Both the position numbers and the translations under genes were made by a program. A stretch of DNA of 64,000 bases from assembly GCA_030762935.1 (NCBI GenBank), contig CM060890.1, positions 149,940,129 to 150,004,128 of the forward strand, in the 5' to 3' direction. This DNA is from Hymenopus coronatus. Lineage: Eukaryota > Arthropoda > Insecta > Mantodea > Hymenopodidae. Under the pieces are notes generated by a model. It was not told where the DNA came from. It made no database searches and saw only the letters and a program-made list of their open reading frames with translations. Of the stretch, positions 13,651 through 23,426 are shown piece by piece. Position 1 is the stretch's first letter, and each line of letters opens with the position of its first letter.

Positions 13651-16600
13651 ATATGAGTGTATATTTATATGTAGGTATATATGCGAATATTTGTATTGTG
13701 TATTTGTGTGTATATTTATATGTGTATATGTGTGTATGTTTATATGTGGGTATATGTGTGTATGTTTATATGTGTGTATATATGTGTATGTTTATATGTG
13801 GGTATACGTGTGTATACTTATATGTGTGTATATGTGTGTATGAATATGTTTATATGTGCGTATATATGTGTATTATCTATTTGTAGATATATGTGGGTAT
13901 ATTTATATGTGTGTATATGTGTGCATTGTATATATATGTGGATATATGTGTGTATGTATATATGTGGGTATATGTATATATTTATATGTGTCTATTTGTG
14001 TATATTTATATGTGGGTATATGTGTGTTAATTTATATGTCTTTTTATGTGTGTATATTTATATGTGTATATATGTATATGTGTGTATATGTGTGTATGAT
14101 TATATGTGGGTTTATATGTGTATTTTTATATGTGGATATATGTGTGTATGTTTATATGTGTGTATTTGTGTGTATGTTTATATGTGTGTATTTGTGTGTA
14201 TGTTTATATGTGTGTATATGCGTGTATGTTCATATGTGGGTATATGTGTGTATGTTTATATGTGTGTATATGTGTGTATGTTTATATGTGGGTTTATGTG
14301 TGTATTTTTATATGTGGGTATATGTGTGTATGTTTATATGTGTGTATGCTTATATGTGGGTATATGTGGGTATGTATATGTTTATATGCGTGTATATGTG
14401 TGTATGTTTATATGTGTGTATTTGTGTGTATGTTTATATGTGTGTATATTTATCTCTGTGTATTTGTGTGTATATTTATATGTGTGTATATTTTTATATA
14501 TATATATATATATGTGTTTGTGTGTATATTTATATGTGGGTATATGTGTGTATGCGTATATGTATGTATATGTGTGTATGTTTATATGTTTGTATATGAG
14601 TCCATGTTTTAATGTGTGTATACGTGTATGTTTATATGTGTGTATATGTGTGTAGGTTTATATGTTGGTATATGTGCATATGTTTATTTGTGGGTATATG
14701 TGTGTATGTGTATATGACGGTATATGTGTGTATGTTTATATGTGGGTATATGGGTGTATGTTTATATATGTGAATATATATATATATTTGTATGTGTGTA
14801 TAAGTGTGTATGTTTATGTGTGTATATGTGTGTATGTTTATATGAGCGTATATGTGTGTACATTTATTTGTGGGTATATGTGTGATGTGTGTATATGTGT
14901 GTATGTTTATATGTGGATTTATGTGTGTATTTTTATATGTGGGTGTATGTGTGTATGTTTTTATGTGTGTGTATGTGTGTGTGTGTTTATAAGTGTGTAT
15001 ATGTGTGCATTATTATATGTGTGTATATGTGTGTATGTTTATATGTGTGTATATGTGTGTATGTTTATATGTGTGTATATGTGTGTATGTTTATATGTGT
15101 ATATATGTGTGTATGTTTATATGTGGGTATATGTGTGTATGTTTATATGTGGGAATATTTGTGTATGTTTATATGTGTGTAAATGTTTGTATATGTGTGT
15201 ATATGTGTGTATATTTATATGTGGGTATATGTGTGTATATGTATGTTTAAATGTGTGTATTTGTTTGTATGTTTATATGTGTGTATATGTGTGTATATTT
15301 ATATGTGTGTATATGTGTGTATGTTTATACGTGGCTATATGTGTGTATGTTTATATGTGTGTATATGTGTGTATGTTTATATGTGTGTATATGTGTGTAT
15401 GTTTATATGTGGGTATATGTGTGTATGTTTATATGTGTGTATAGGTGTGTATGTTTATATGTGTGTATATGTGTGTATGTTTATATGTGTGTATATATGT
15501 GTATGTTTATATGTGTGTATATGTGTGTATGTTTATATGTGTGTATGTTTATATGTGGGTATATGTGTGCATGTTTATATGTGTGTATGTTTATATGTGT
15601 GTATATGTGTGTATATGTGTGTATGTTTATATGTGTGTATATGTGTGTATGTTTATATGTGTGTATGTTTATATGTGTGTATATGTGTGTATGTTTAAAT
15701 GTGTGTATGTTTATATGTGGGTATATGTGTGTATGTTTATATGTGTGTATATGTGTGTATATGTGTGTATGTTTATATGTGTGTATATGTGTGTATGTTT
15801 ATATGTGTGTATATATGTGTATGTGTATATGTTTGTATGTTTATATGTGTGTATGTTTATATGTGTGTATATATGTGTATGTGTATATGTTTGTATGTTT
15901 ATATGTGTGTATATGTGTGTATGTTTATATGTGTGTAAATGTGTGTATATGTTTGTATGTTTATATGTGTGTATATGTGTGTATGTTTATATGTGTGTAT
16001 ATGTGTGTATGTTTATATGTGTGTATATGTGTGTATGTTTATATGTGTGTTTATGTGTGTATGTTTATATGTGTGTATATGTGTGTATGTTTATCTGTGT
16101 GTATATTTATATGTGGGTATATGTGTATATATGTATGTTTATATGTGTGTATTTGTGTGTATATTTATATGTGTGTATATGTGTGTATGTTTATGTGAGG
16201 ATATATGTGTGTATGTTTATATTTTGGTATAAGTGTGTGTATAGTTTATATGTGGGTATATATGTGTGTATGTTTATATGTGTGTATATGTTTGTATGTT
16301 TATATGTGTGTATGTTTATATGTGTGTATATGTGTGCATGTGTATATGTGGGTATATGTGTGTGTATAGTTTATTTGTGGGTATGTATGTGTGTATGCTT
16401 ATATGTGTTTATATGTGTGTATGTTTATATATGTGTATATGTGTGTATGTTTTTATGTGGGTATATGTCTGTTTGTTTATAGTTGGGTATATGTGTGTAT
16501 TTTTGTATGTGGGTACATGTGTGCATATATGTGTATGTTTATATATGTGAATATATGTGTATGTTTATATTTTTGTATATGTGTGTATATTTATATGTGT

Positions 16601-17907
16601 ATATATGTGTGTATGTATATATGTGCGCATATGTGTGTATATTTATTTGTGGGTATATGTGTGTATTTTAATACTTGTGTATATGTTTGTAAGTTTATAT
16701 GTGGGTATATGTGTGTATGTTTATATGTGGGTATATGTGTGTATATTTATATGTGTGTATCTGTTTGTATATTTATATGTGGTTATATGTGTGTATATGT
16801 GTGTATATTTATATGTGGGTATATGTGTGTAAATTAATATGTGGGTATATGTGTGTATGTTTAGATGTGTGTATGTTTGTATGTGGGTATGTATATATGT
16901 GTGTATGTTTATGAGTGTATATTTATATGTGCGTATATGTGTTTATATTTATTTGTGGGTATATGTTTGTATATTTATATGTGTGTATGTGTGTATGTCT
17001 ATATGTGGGTATATGTGTGTATGTTTATATGTTGGTATATGTGTGTATATTTATATGTGTGTATTTGTGTGTAAATGTGGGTATATGTGTATATTTATGT
17101 ATGTATTTGTGTATATTTATATGTGTGTATATGTGTGTATATTTATATATGGGTATGTGTGTTTATATGTGTGTATTTGTGTATATTTATATGTGGGTAT
17201 ATGTGTGTATATTTATATGTGTGTATATGTGTATATTTGTGTATATTTATATGTGGGTATATGTGTGTATATTTATATGTGTGTATATGTGTGTATATTT
17301 ATATGTGGGTATATGTGTGTATATTTAAATGTCTGTATTTGTGTGTATATGTGGGTAAATGTGTATATTTATATGTGGGTATATGTGTGTATATTTATAT
17401 GTGTATATTTATATGTGGGTATATGTGTGTATATTTATATGTGTATATTTAGATGTGTGTATATGTGTGTATATTGGTGTATATGTGTGTATATTTATAT
17501 GTGTGTATATGTGTGTATATTTATATATGTGTATTTGTGTGTATATGTGGGTATATGTGTATATTTTTATGTGTGTATTTGTGTATATTTATATAAGGGT
17601 ATAAGTGTGTATATTTATATGTGTATATTTATATGTGTGTATATGTGTGTATATTTATATGTGGGTATATGTATTTATATTTACATGTGTGTATTTGTGT
17701 ATATTTATGTGTGGGTATATATGTGTTTATTTATATGTGTGTATTTGTATATTTATGTGTGGATATATGTGTGTATATTTATATGTGTTTTTATGTGTGT
17801 ATATTTATATGTGTGTATATGTGTGTATGTTTATATTCATTTATATGTGTGTATGTTTATACGTTGGGTATATGTGTGTGTATAGTTTATATGTGGGTGT
17901 GTATATA
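13651..17907. repeat. Right part of TG/TA array up to its junction with element E
   Basis: It begins with diverged copies of the sub-blocks of the duplicated region, passes through a regular 26-bp zone (about 15,030-16,100), and ends in TATATTTATATGTGGGTATA-type units from about 16,700. A pure TA tract lies at about 14,490-14,512. The last units, ending TATATGTGTGGATAG, lead directly into reverse-oriented element E. There is no gene. Confidence 0.85.
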
Positions 17908-18568
17908 TGTGTGGATAGTATAGTTAAAAAACTAAAGAAGCCGTTAACTACTAAACCGGCTAATTAATGTCAGTGTGTTTAAAGGATGCGGAACGATAAT
18001 TTTAAGAAAGCCCCCTTCCCCATTCGCAACTTGCTTAACCTGTAAGTTTTTCGAAAATTTTGATTTTTCCAAAAATGTCTCAAGTATTTTGATTAAAATA
18101 CCGTATATTAAAGATATTGACGTCACAAAGAAAAGTTATATTTAGATTGTTGTGTGAGGAGCCTCTGAAGATCAATTTGTTCTGATTGAGATTTTTAATA
18201 TAATGCTAAGTCGTATGCGATATACACTTTTTTGTTGTAGAATAAACCGTTTTCAAAATATTTCGTATTATTGGTTCCAGTTTTAAGCCACTTGAACTTT
18301 TACAAACGGGAAGATATCTGTTTTCTCTTTCGTCGTTTGTTTACTCCTGACAAGCAAAGAGATTGGAATTTCAATTGTTTCAAACAGCGACCGGCTTTCA
18401 AAGGCCGAGACTATCGCTTTAGCCTGACCATTTTTTATTTCCTTCTACTTACAAGGAAACTAGTATTAAGAGTAATACTTCGTATGTTGATTATCATGAG
18501 GTTGATGGATCAATAATATTTTTGTATGAATAATCTATTGTGATATAGGTAAGGAAAATCATGTGAAT
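17908..18568 (-). repeat. Element E, copy 3 (minus strand), core tract expanded into the TG array
   Basis: Read on the minus strand this is the left half of element E. It starts at the conserved CATTCACATGA-type end (plus 18,556-18,568), then has the AGCGACCGG-type module, the segment ancestral to the 42-bp satellite (18,158-18,186), AAAATCGT-like and CTTGAAAAT-like modules, a degenerate CGCATCCTT (about 17,980) and TAGTTAACGG. It then reaches the place where other copies have their short AC tract, and here the 17.9-kb TG/TA array begins. The right half of this copy would lie beyond the left edge of the window. The ORF at 18,271-18,516 is a chance frame. Confidence 0.8.
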
Positions 18569-18580
18569 GTTCATAAGGGG

Positions 18581-20250
18581 AGCTTAAACTATGTGGTGTA
18601 TATGATGAAACGTTTGTTTGTTGAGTGCCGACCTTTCCCTTTGTTTGATGGCAGGACCATTAAACTGTGGTGTATATGATGAAAGGTTTGTTTGTTGAGT
18701 GCTGACCTTTCCCTTTGTTTGATGGCAGGACCATTAAACTGTGGTGTATATGATTAAAAGGTTGTTTGTTGAGTGCCGACCTTTCCCTTTATTTGATGGC
18801 AGGACCATTAAACTATGTGGTGTATATGATGAAAGGTTTGTTTGTTGAGTGCCGACCTTTCCCTTTGTTTGATGGCAGGACCATTAAACTGTGGTGTATA
18901 TGATGAAAGGTTTGTTTGTTGAGTGCCGACCTTTCCCTTTGTTTGATGGCAGGACCATTAAACTGTGGTGTATATGATGAAAGGTTGGTTTGTTGAGTGC
19001 TGACCTTTCCCTTTATTTGATGGCAGGACCATTAAGCTGTGTGGTGTATATGATGAAAGGTTTGTTTGTTGAATGCGGACCTTTCCCTTTGTTTGATGGC
19101 AGGACCATTAAACTGTGGTGTATGTGATGAAAGGTTTGTTTGTTGAGTGCGGACCTTTCCCTTTGTTTGATGGCAGGACCACTAAACTGTGGTGTATATG
19201 ATGAAAGGTTTGTTTGTTGAGTGCCGACCTTTTCCTTTGTTTGATGGCAGGACCATTAAACTGCGGTGTATATAATGAAAGGTTTGTTTGTTGAGTGCTG
19301 ACATTTCCCTTTGTTTGAATGCAGGACCATTAAACTATGTGGTGTATATGATGAAAGGTTTGTTTGTTGAGTGCCGACCTTTCCCTTTGTTTGATGGCAG
19401 GACCATTAAACTGTGGTGTATATGATGAAATGTTTGTTTGTTGAGTGCGGACCTTTCCCTTTGTTTGATGGCAGGACCATTAAACTGTGGTGTATATGAT
19501 GAAAGGTTTGTTTGTTGAGTGCGGACCTTTCCCTTTGTTTGATGGCAGGACCATTAAACTGTGGTGTATGTGATGAAAGGTTTGTTTGTTGAGTGCGGAC
19601 CTTTCCCTTTGTTTGATGGCAGGACCATTAAACTGTGGTGTATGTGATGAAAGGTTTGTTTGTTGAGTGCGGACCTTTCCCTTTGTTTGATGGCAGGACC
19701 ATTAAACTGTGGTGTATGTGATGAAAGGTTTGTTTGTTGAGTGCGGACCTTTTCCTTTGTTTGATGGCAGAACCATTAAACTGTGGTGTATGTGATGAAA
19801 GGTTTGTTTGTTGAGTGCTGACATTTCCCTTTGTTTGAATGCAGGACCATTAAACTATGTGGTGTATATGATGAAAGGTTTGTTTGTTGAGTGCGGACCT
19901 TTTCCTTTGTTTGATGGCAGAACCATTAAACTGTGGTGTATGTGATGAAAGGTTTGTTTGTTGAGTGCTGACATTTCCCTTTGTTTGAATGCAGGACCAT
20001 TAAACTATGTGGTGTATATGATGAAAGGTTTGTTTGTTGAGTGCGGACCTTTCCCTTTGTTTGATGGCAGGACCATTAAACTGTGGTGTATGTGATGAAA
20101 GGTTTGTTTGTTGAGTGCGGACCTTTCCCTTTGTTTGATGGCAGGACCATTAAACTGTGGTGTATGTGATGAAAGGCTTGTTTGTTGAGTGCCGACCTTT
20201 CCCTTTGTTTGATGGCAGGACCATTAAACTGTGGTGTATGTGATGAAAGG
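18581..20250. repeat. 74-bp satellite array, about 22 units
   Basis: The units are about 74 bp and very similar, with the core GTTTGTTTGTTGAGTGC followed by GACCTTTCCCTTTGTTTGA and GGCAGGACCATTAAACT. A variant carries CTATGTGGTGTA instead of CTGTGGTGTA (3 bases longer). Another variant, with GACATTTCCC and GAATGCAGG, always precedes the longer form; it lies at 19,301, 19,821 and 19,971, so a two-unit higher-order repeat of 150 bp exists on the right side. The array sits between two E pieces in opposite orientation. I see no similarity between this unit and E. Confidence 0.95.
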
Positions 20251-20410
20251 TGGAGTAAATGTTTGTCTATCTCTTACAGTTTTCCACAAAAGTATCTTAC
20301 ACAGAAGGTATTTTAATCGAAATGGTTAGAGCTACTTTTGGAGAAATGTTGCACATAAAGGGAATATTTACGAGACATATGTTGTGTTGAGGAGACCACA
20401 CTTCCAAGCG
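20251..20410 (+). repeat. Element E fragment (plus)
   Basis: It carries the E modules GTCTATCTCTTACAGTTTT, then ATCTTACACA, ATTTTAATCGAAATGGTTAG and ACATAAAGGG in the E order, with internal deletions. It follows the 74-bp array directly. Confidence 0.6.
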
Positions 20411-20439
20411 ATGACACACACCATCTTCTTAAAACACAC

Positions 20440-20747
20440 AATTTATGTCATATACATTTTTTGTACAGTTAATCAATTTTAAACTACCAAACCGTTTCTC
20501 AAACGCAAAATCATCTTTCGTTTCACCTCTCATTTGTTTTGCGCCTCACCATTGATTAGAAAACCGAATTTCAATTATTTCGTTTATCAAGCAGTTTTTA
20601 AAACATTTGACCATCACTTTATCCTACTGTATATTCCCTTCTGAATACAAGGAAGCAAGTAATACTGTTTATCTTGATTAGCATGAAGGAGATAGAAGAG
20701 AAAGCTTTTGCGAATGAATAGGATAGGTAGCGAAAGCCATGTGAATG
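20440..20747 (-). repeat. Element E fragment (minus)
   Basis: Read on the minus strand it starts at the E end CATTCACATGGCTTTCGCTA (plus 20,728-20,747). It then has the GAAATTGAAATTCGG-like and ATTTATGTC-like modules of the left half. With the plus-oriented fragment just before it, it forms an inverted pair. Confidence 0.6.
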
Positions 20748-20838
20748 TAGCCAATCAGAATGTTGCTGGATATTATCACATTATTGTGCCGTTGCCGTCA
20801 GGTGCTTGTTAACTAAATCTGTAGCTCAACAATGTGTC

Positions 20839-21562
20839 CATTCACATGTCTTTCTCTACATCTCTGTAACAAGCTATTGTTAAGAAGCTTATGCTTTTGC
20901 TATGTGACTGAAGTTCCTTTGTTTGTATGGATGAGAAAAATATAACATTTTCAAAGCTGAAACTAAAAACAAGAATATCTAAAAGCGATCAACTACAGGA
21001 AAAAATGTATACAACGTAAATTGTGTGTTTTAAAGGGTTCTACATTTTTTGAGTGGAAAGATTTTATCCATCTCTTACGGTTTAGCAGTTATGCAAAATT
21101 CCCTAAAATTGATCCAGAATAAAATGGTCTTCAGAGGCTTTCCCCAGAAAATTCAAGATATACATTTTATTTGTCAGGTAAATATCCTTAAAACACGTCA
21201 TTTTAATCAAAACCGTTAGAGCCATTTTTAAGAAAATCAAAATGTTCTAAATTTTTTCCATGTAAAGGGTAGTTGGGGGTGGGAGGATTTTCTTGAAAAT
21301 CTTCGCGTCGCATCCTTGGAAGATACCAAACTTAAATACCAAGTTTGGTATTTAACGGTCTTTTCGTTTTTGAGCTATGCTGTCCATAGACACACACATA
21401 GACAGACACACATACGCACACACAGATCTTTTTCTGAAAATGCTTTTTTTGGATTCAGGGGGACCCAAAACATGTATTTCCGGCGAAGTGTCGGTATAGA
21501 ATGTTTGGGTGCAATACAATACTTTCTCTATACACTATGTACATAGTACGTGTAGAGAAATT
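20839..21562 (+). repeat. Element E, copy 1, with an unexpanded AC tract
   Basis: Starts CATTCACATGTCTTTCTCTA and ends at a TGTAGAGAAA palindrome end. The order is the left modules (ATACAACGTAAATTGTGTG, CATCTCTTACGG), the 42-bp satellite ancestor (21,113-21,150, with GGTCTTCAGAGGCTTT), AAAACCGTTAGAGCC, CATGTAAAGGGTAGTT, GCGTCGCATCCTTGG, TGGTATTTAACGG, an AC tract of about 38 bp (21,386-21,424), ACCCAAAACATGTATTTCCG, and a terminal palindrome around CACTATGTACATAGTACG. It lacks about 200 bp of the left half found in other copies. The ORF at 21,316-21,546 is a chance frame. Confidence 0.8.
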
Positions 21563-21627
21563 AATTGTAATATATCTATTATATATATGAGCCCAATCTA
21601 AAACCTGTAATTAAAGTATTTGGGTTC

Positions 21628-21745
21628 CATTCACATTAGTTTCTCTGCTGTTCCGCAAACAAACTTTCCTTTATCTAGTTCTTGCTCATCGAGATAAATA
21701 TTAACACAAATGGACTTGGTTCCTTGTAAGTAGAAGTAAAAATCT
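21628..21745 (+). repeat. Partial element E left end
   Basis: The left end CATTCACATTAGTTTCTCTG, GAGATAAATATTAACACAAA and CCTTGTAAGTAGAAG appears here and is then repeated by the next E copy from 21,750. This shows a tandem duplication of the E left end, or E inserted in E. Confidence 0.6.
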
Positions 21746-21749
21746 AAAG

Positions 21750-22535
21750 TGTTGCATTCACATGATGTGCTCTAGCTTTTCGGTAAACAAAAACATAAGT
21801 AGAATTAGTCTTATTACAAGCTTTCTTGTAAGTAGAAGATAAATAAAATACACAGGTTAAAGTGCATTCGTGCTTTAAAAGCCGGTCGCTATGTGAAACA
21901 ATTGAAATCCAATCTCTTTGCTTTCCAGGAGCAAACAAACGATAAACGAGACGAAATATGCGTTCCTGTTTCAGAAAATCTTAAAACTGAAAATAATTAA
22001 CAGTATAATATGTAAATATATACGACATAAATTGTGTATTTTAATGGGATCTACATTTTTGTGTTGTAAGTTTTTGTCTATTACTTACGATTTGCCAGTT
22101 ATACAAAAGTAATTCAGAATGAAGAGGTCTTCAGAGGCTATTTTCAGAAAATTCAAGATATATATTATTTCGTTTGTCATAAAAATATCAATATAAAACA
22201 TTTTTATTGAAATCGTTATAGCCATTTTTGAAAAAAAATTGGAAATATGTTCTATGTAAAGGGTAGTTTGGGGTGGGGTATTCTCTAAAAAAACCTTCGT
22301 GTGGCATCCTTGAAAACTACTCAACTTAAATAATTATACAATTTGGTATTTAACCGACTTTTCGTTTTAGAGCTCTGCTGCCCACAGACACAAACATATG
22401 GACCTTTTTTCTAAAATGTTTCTTTTTTAATCAAGGGGGCCCAAAACATGTATTTCTGGAGCAATATCAGTGTTGAATTTTTGGGTGGAATTCAATACCT
22501 TCTTTCTACACTACATAGTACATGTAGAGAAGATA
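21750..22535 (+). repeat. Element E, copy 2
   Basis: A near complete copy. The left end is at 21,750. It has AAAAGCCGGTCGCTATGTGA (about 21,876), the satellite-ancestor segment with GAAGAGGTCTTCAGAGGCTA (22,121-22,140), AAATCGTTATAGCC, ATGTAAAGGGTAGTTTGG, GTGTGGCATCCTTG and TGGTATTTAACCGACTTTTC. The core tract is only about 17 bp (near 22,384). It ends in CATAGTACATGTAGAGAAGA. It follows copy 1 head to tail. Confidence 0.8.
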
Positions 22536-23200
22536 AAAGTGAGTTCAAAACGTGTAGATGCCGTGTGTTAAACGTTGTACGCAAGATATAACCTAGGGCT
22601 TCGTTTCTTATTGGCAAATTAAAGCAAACTACTGATTTGCAACACATTGATACAGACTTGGTGCCTTTTTAGACTGGAAGACAGTGGAAAATTTGAAACT
22701 TGCATAAACTCAATTTGCAATGAAACTGGACTTGCAAATTCCTGATTCAATTCTTAATCAGGTTCGGTATTGCTTGTTGAGTGTTGCGGCTTTGCAGCTG
22801 TGCCCATTTTCTTGAATTTGATAACATAATTTATAAATATTGAGTTCTTGTTTAATGCTATCATTGCTTAATAAGTCCGGTCTTTACATCTCCGTAAAAT
22901 ATAATAGCGTTCTGAATTGTATCAGGTCGCTTAAGCAGCGCCAAACACAGTCTTTATGGTTCTGCTTGGAGCACGAAGGGAAGGAGGGATGAGATAGGCA
23001 GACAGATATTCTATTGCACTGCTTAGGGCATGGCTCTGTGGTGGCAATATAACATAAAGAAAATGGGTAATACTGTCAGAATGACAGTACATCATAGTAT
23101 ACTACCAAAATAATAACAATAACAATGATAACAGCTGCAATAAAACAATATTAAAAGTTTTATAATATTAATGATAACACTATCCTGAATATAAATCACT
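22536..23200. other. Unassigned AT-rich sequence
   Basis: I see no coding frame, RNA gene or repeat that I recognise. There is a simple AATAACAATAAC-type stretch at about 23,106-23,150. A G-rich stretch (GAAGGGAAGGAGGGATGAGA) lies near 22,977. Confidence 0.5.
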
Positions 23201-23216
23201 CTTAATTTGTGTCTTT

Positions 23217-23380
23217 TTAAAACACTTTACGGTTTGAAGCAAAGCTACGAGGTATTTTGTTCCACCCCTTAATGGTTCTACTTGCGAAGAAAAATGTAAC
23301 TACGTCACTAATCTCTTTCCTAATTTTTACTTTTTACAGTGGCAATTTCTCATACAATATAATGGACCTTTAGATGCAGA
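23217..23380 (-). pseudogene. 3' end relic of a non-LTR retrotransposon reverse transcriptase
   Basis: Read on the minus strand, a frame ending at a TAA at 23,217-23,219 encodes FFFASRTIKGWNKIPRSF. This fits the conserved C-terminal stretch of CR1/RTE-type LINE polymerases (family pattern F..R....WN.LP). One stop interrupts the frame about 36 codons upstream, followed by a further open stretch. The relic is too short to assign a clade. It lies about 50-200 bp left of the 108-bp satellite. The family assignment rests on a motif remembered from such proteins, so it is moderate at best. Confidence 0.45.
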
Positions 23381-23426
23381 TTCACTCTTATAGGCTCTAA
23401 AAATTGACATAGCCTTTCGTGGTTTT

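Larger units (their letters stand above)
1..17907. repeat. Giant TG/TA-rich tandem array (about 17.9 kb, open at left edge)
   Basis: The + strand is built from variants of TATATGTGTGTATGTT and TATATTTATATGTGTG and has almost no C. Local periods change along the array; around 15,030-16,100 a unit of about 26 bp is fairly regular. Open frames of up to about 380 residues made of Y, M, C, V, I and F come from the lack of stop codons in this alphabet and are not genes. The right edge joins element E at E's internal AC tract, read on the opposite strand, so the array looks like an expansion of that tract. The left edge lies outside the window. Alternating purine-pyrimidine composition suggests Z-DNA or slipped structures. 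Confidence 0.95.

Noticed and set aside
13..17967. Dozens of long open frames rich in Y, C, M, V and I
   Set aside because: They follow from TG/TA units lacking stop codons in several frames at once, overlap in all three plus frames, and have no domain or start context.
18271..18516. 81-codon frame with basic residues
   Set aside because: It lies within element E, and other E copies do not keep the frame open.
21316..21546. 76-codon frame and similar ones at 35,733 and 47,994
   Set aside because: These are the same E segment in different copies with frame-breaking changes, so they are not conserved coding sequence.
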